From assembly GCA_033063855.1 (NCBI GenBank), contig CP093831.1:9238001-9302000 (forward strand): DNA of 64,000 nucleotides. The letters are read 5' to 3'. The position numbers and the translations under genes are program-made. Source of the stretch: Smittia aterrima. Taxonomy: Eukaryota > Arthropoda > Insecta > Diptera > Chironomidae. Below are positions 62,301 through 64,000 of this stretch, in pieces. The notes beneath the pieces are model-generated. The model was not told where the DNA came from and did no database searches. It was given only the letters and a program-made list of their open reading frames with translations. The first letter of the stretch is position 1, and each line of letters begins with the position of its first letter.

Positions 62301-63999
62301 TTCTCGCGTCATCCTTTGAACGGAGATCCAAGTGTGATTGTTATTACTGCCAACTACGGATTGGGAGAGTCAGTCGTGTCCGGAAAGTCAGAGCCAGATA
62401 CTTTCTTCATCAAACGATCACACAAAGACGAACTTGAGATTCTTGGATCACTTGCTGGAGCCAAGAATCTGTTGATTGAGATGGATGAAGACAAATCGAT
62501 CAAGGAAATCGAGTTGGACGAGGAAAGGAAAAATCGTTTGTGTTTGTCGGAGGATTTGGTGTTGAAACTTGCAAAGCTCGGAGTGATCATGGAGAAGTTC
62601 TTTGGAACGCCTCGTGATATCGAGTTTGCAGTGACAAACGACAAGAAGATTTATTTGCTTCAATCACGTCCGATCACAGCTTTGAACAACTTCACGGATT
62701 ACGAAATAATTCACGAGTTTGACACTCCAATTATGAGTGAAGTTGATATTTCCACTAAAGCTAACGTAGGCGAAGTTTTCCTTGGAAGTGCTACAGTGTT
62801 CACACAACAAACTTTGACCAAAGGTTTTGAACAAATGGTGATTAAAGACTTCGGAATAGAATATTCGGGACTTTATACAAGACTATTTCCAATCAATCGT
62901 CATCACTTATTCATGAATGTGAATTATGTAAGCATTTGCTTTTTGCAGTTTTGAAAACTTCTATTTTTTATATTTTACTTTTAGATGTTTTTGACATCAG
63001 TGGGTAAGGAAGTCGCAATTAATGAAAGAGTTCAATCGTTGACGATATTTGGATCAGATATCTATGAGAAGTATGACAACATCGTCGATATTGCTCTCCA
63101 CCGAAATGAAATGCTTGGAAAGAACAAATTAACAGCAAAGATGATGTTCACTTTAATGTACAAGTCAATCATAAAAATTTCGAAGTATATGAAGCTAACA
63201 GACGAAATAGCAGAGAAAGCTCAGGCTCAATTCACTCAGGAAAACATCGAAAAGCTCACTAACTCGCAAGATATTTTGAGTTTGGTCGAAAGAGGAATTG
63301 ATTACATTAAAGTTTCGTGTTCCTGTCACTCTAGAGCAAGTACAAACAGCACAATCTTCCAGATGTTTGCTTTTGGAATTCTCACGCAGAAAGCAAAACT
63401 GATATCGACTCAACATCAAGCAGATATTGCTTTGATCCTCAGTTCAATTGGCGACGTCGAATCAGCAAATGTCCCAGAAATGATCAAAGAGATCGCTGGC
63501 CGAATTATTTTGGAAAACAAAAGAGAAGACTTCCTAAAAGTCGATAGGATGGAAGCTGTTGAGTGGTTGAAAATAAACTGCGCGAAGGTTTATGAGATCT
63601 TGATAGCTTTTCTTAAGCGCCACGGTCATCGAGCTTTGAATGAATTTGACTTCAGCACAAAAACTTGGGGAATGGAACCTGAAAGAGTCATTGACATGAT
63701 AAAATCAAACTTGAGCATCTCCGCAGTAAACGTTGGAAACTCTTCTTATTCCAAAACTCACGATGAAATAATCGAAGGCCTGAAGACGCCGTTAGGAGTG
63801 GTCGGAAAGTTTATGTTAAGAAAACTTTTGCCGAAATGTCAAAAAGGAGTTCAAAGAAGAGAACATGCAAAGAGCAAATTGATTTTCGTCGTTAATGAAG
63901 TCCGTCGAGCAGTTATTTACCTTGGAGAGCAAATGGTTAGAGAAGGTCTTCTTCCTGACAAAGATTTGATTTTCCATTTGTCTCCGTTGGAGATTAAAA
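55420..63999. repeat. large inverted repeat carrying the two phosphotransferase-like genes
   Basis: The left arm (about 55420-59349) is the reverse complement of the right arm (about 59879-64000), interrupted by the 186-base length difference in exon 4. The right arm continues past the window, so the left boundary may extend to the copy A stop codon or further. Exon sizes of 445, 375, 258 and 706 bases are identical in both arms. Similarity is uneven: exon 5, the following intron and exon 6 are nearly identical, while the first part of exon 4 and the start of exon 7 differ clearly. Confidence 0.9.
59371..59764. promoter_or_regulatory. bidirectional promoter region at the centre of the inverted repeat
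   Basis: These 394 bases separate the start codons of the two head-to-head phosphotransferase-like genes. The symmetry axis of the inverted repeat, calculated from paired exon borders (59349 with 59879, 59151 with 60073), falls near 59612-59614. The sequence is AT-rich; part of it (59371-59463) is the degraded counterpart of exon 1 of copy B. Both promoters must lie here or overlap the first exons. Confidence 0.5.
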
Positions 64000-64000
64000 C
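59765..64000 (+). CDS. rifampicin-phosphotransferase/PEP-synthase-like protein, copy B, 3' end cut by window
   Basis: Seven exons are inside the window: 59765-59879, 60073-60517, 60574-60948, 61036-61857, 61914-62171, 62222-62927 and 62985 to the window end, coding the first 1245 or so residues. Border phases match copy A throughout. Exon 1 encodes a hydrophobic anchor (MQFLGFVVSAFIAYRLLA) not obvious in copy A, suggesting a membrane-bound or secretory-pathway form. The ATP module motifs are as in copy A, but exon 4 is 186 bases longer: 62 extra residues (about 61488-61690, Ser/Arg/Lys-rich) sit between GGKGSS and VPQGFNV, a place where the family normally has a short loop. The phosphohistidine domain lies beyond the window. 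Long stretches are nearly identical in DNA to copy A. Function is inferred only from family. Confidence 0.8.

Noticed and set aside
1..64000. CRISPR arrays, bacterial operons, rRNA, tRNA genes, known microRNAs
   Set aside because: None was seen; the split genes and AATAAA signals show a eukaryotic nuclear region.

Overview
The window is nuclear DNA of an insect. Genes are split by very short GT-AG introns (mostly about 45-70 bp), the sequence is AT-rich, and the gene set is insect-like: an odorant receptor, a divergent ionotropic receptor, an ecdysteroid-kinase-like gene and the thioester-less macroglobulin Mcr. The compact introns and gene content fit a nematoceran fly, perhaps a chironomid midge; that placement is inference. 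All exon joins below were deduced by hand from splice sites, reading phase and protein continuity, without transcript data.

Layout. 0.6-2.1 kb (-): a four-exon odorant receptor, followed by the decayed 3' end of a second receptor (2.55-2.74 kb). 2.9-4.7 kb (+): a TM7SF3-like seven-helix protein. 5.5-8.4 kb (-): a seven-exon OATP transporter. 8.4-18.9 kb: no recognisable gene. 18.9-24.8 kb: a dense cluster with a CCDC66-like coiled-coil protein (+), a possible 64-residue membrane microprotein (-), the SUMO E1 subunit Aos1/SAE1 (+) and the splicing factor SF3B6 (-); the last two meet tail to tail with interleaved poly(A) signals. 24.8-28.6 kb: non-coding. 28.6-29.3 kb (+): a small four-helix membrane protein. 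29.3-40.7 kb: a second large non-coding interval, probably holding the 5' UTR intron and control region of Mcr. 40.7-46.3 kb (+): Mcr. 47.2-54.6 kb: an EcKinase-like gene (-), a secreted purple acid phosphatase (-), an ionotropic receptor (+) and glucose-6-phosphatase (-).

54.9-64.0 kb is the most unusual part: a head-to-head pair of very large genes for proteins built from a PEP-synthase/rifampicin-phosphotransferase ATP-binding module and a phosphohistidine swivel domain, with no PEP-binding TIM barrel in the complete copy. The pair forms a roughly 9 kb inverted repeat centred near 59.61 kb. Some tracts, including an intron, are almost identical while adjacent tracts are clearly diverged, which suggests gene conversion between the arms. 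The copies differ by a 62-codon in-frame segment and in their N-terminal membrane anchor.

The genes do not form one pathway. Housekeeping genes (Aos1, SF3B6, G6Pase) sit among chemosensory, transport, junction/immune and possible detoxification genes (OATP, EcKL, RPH-like pair).
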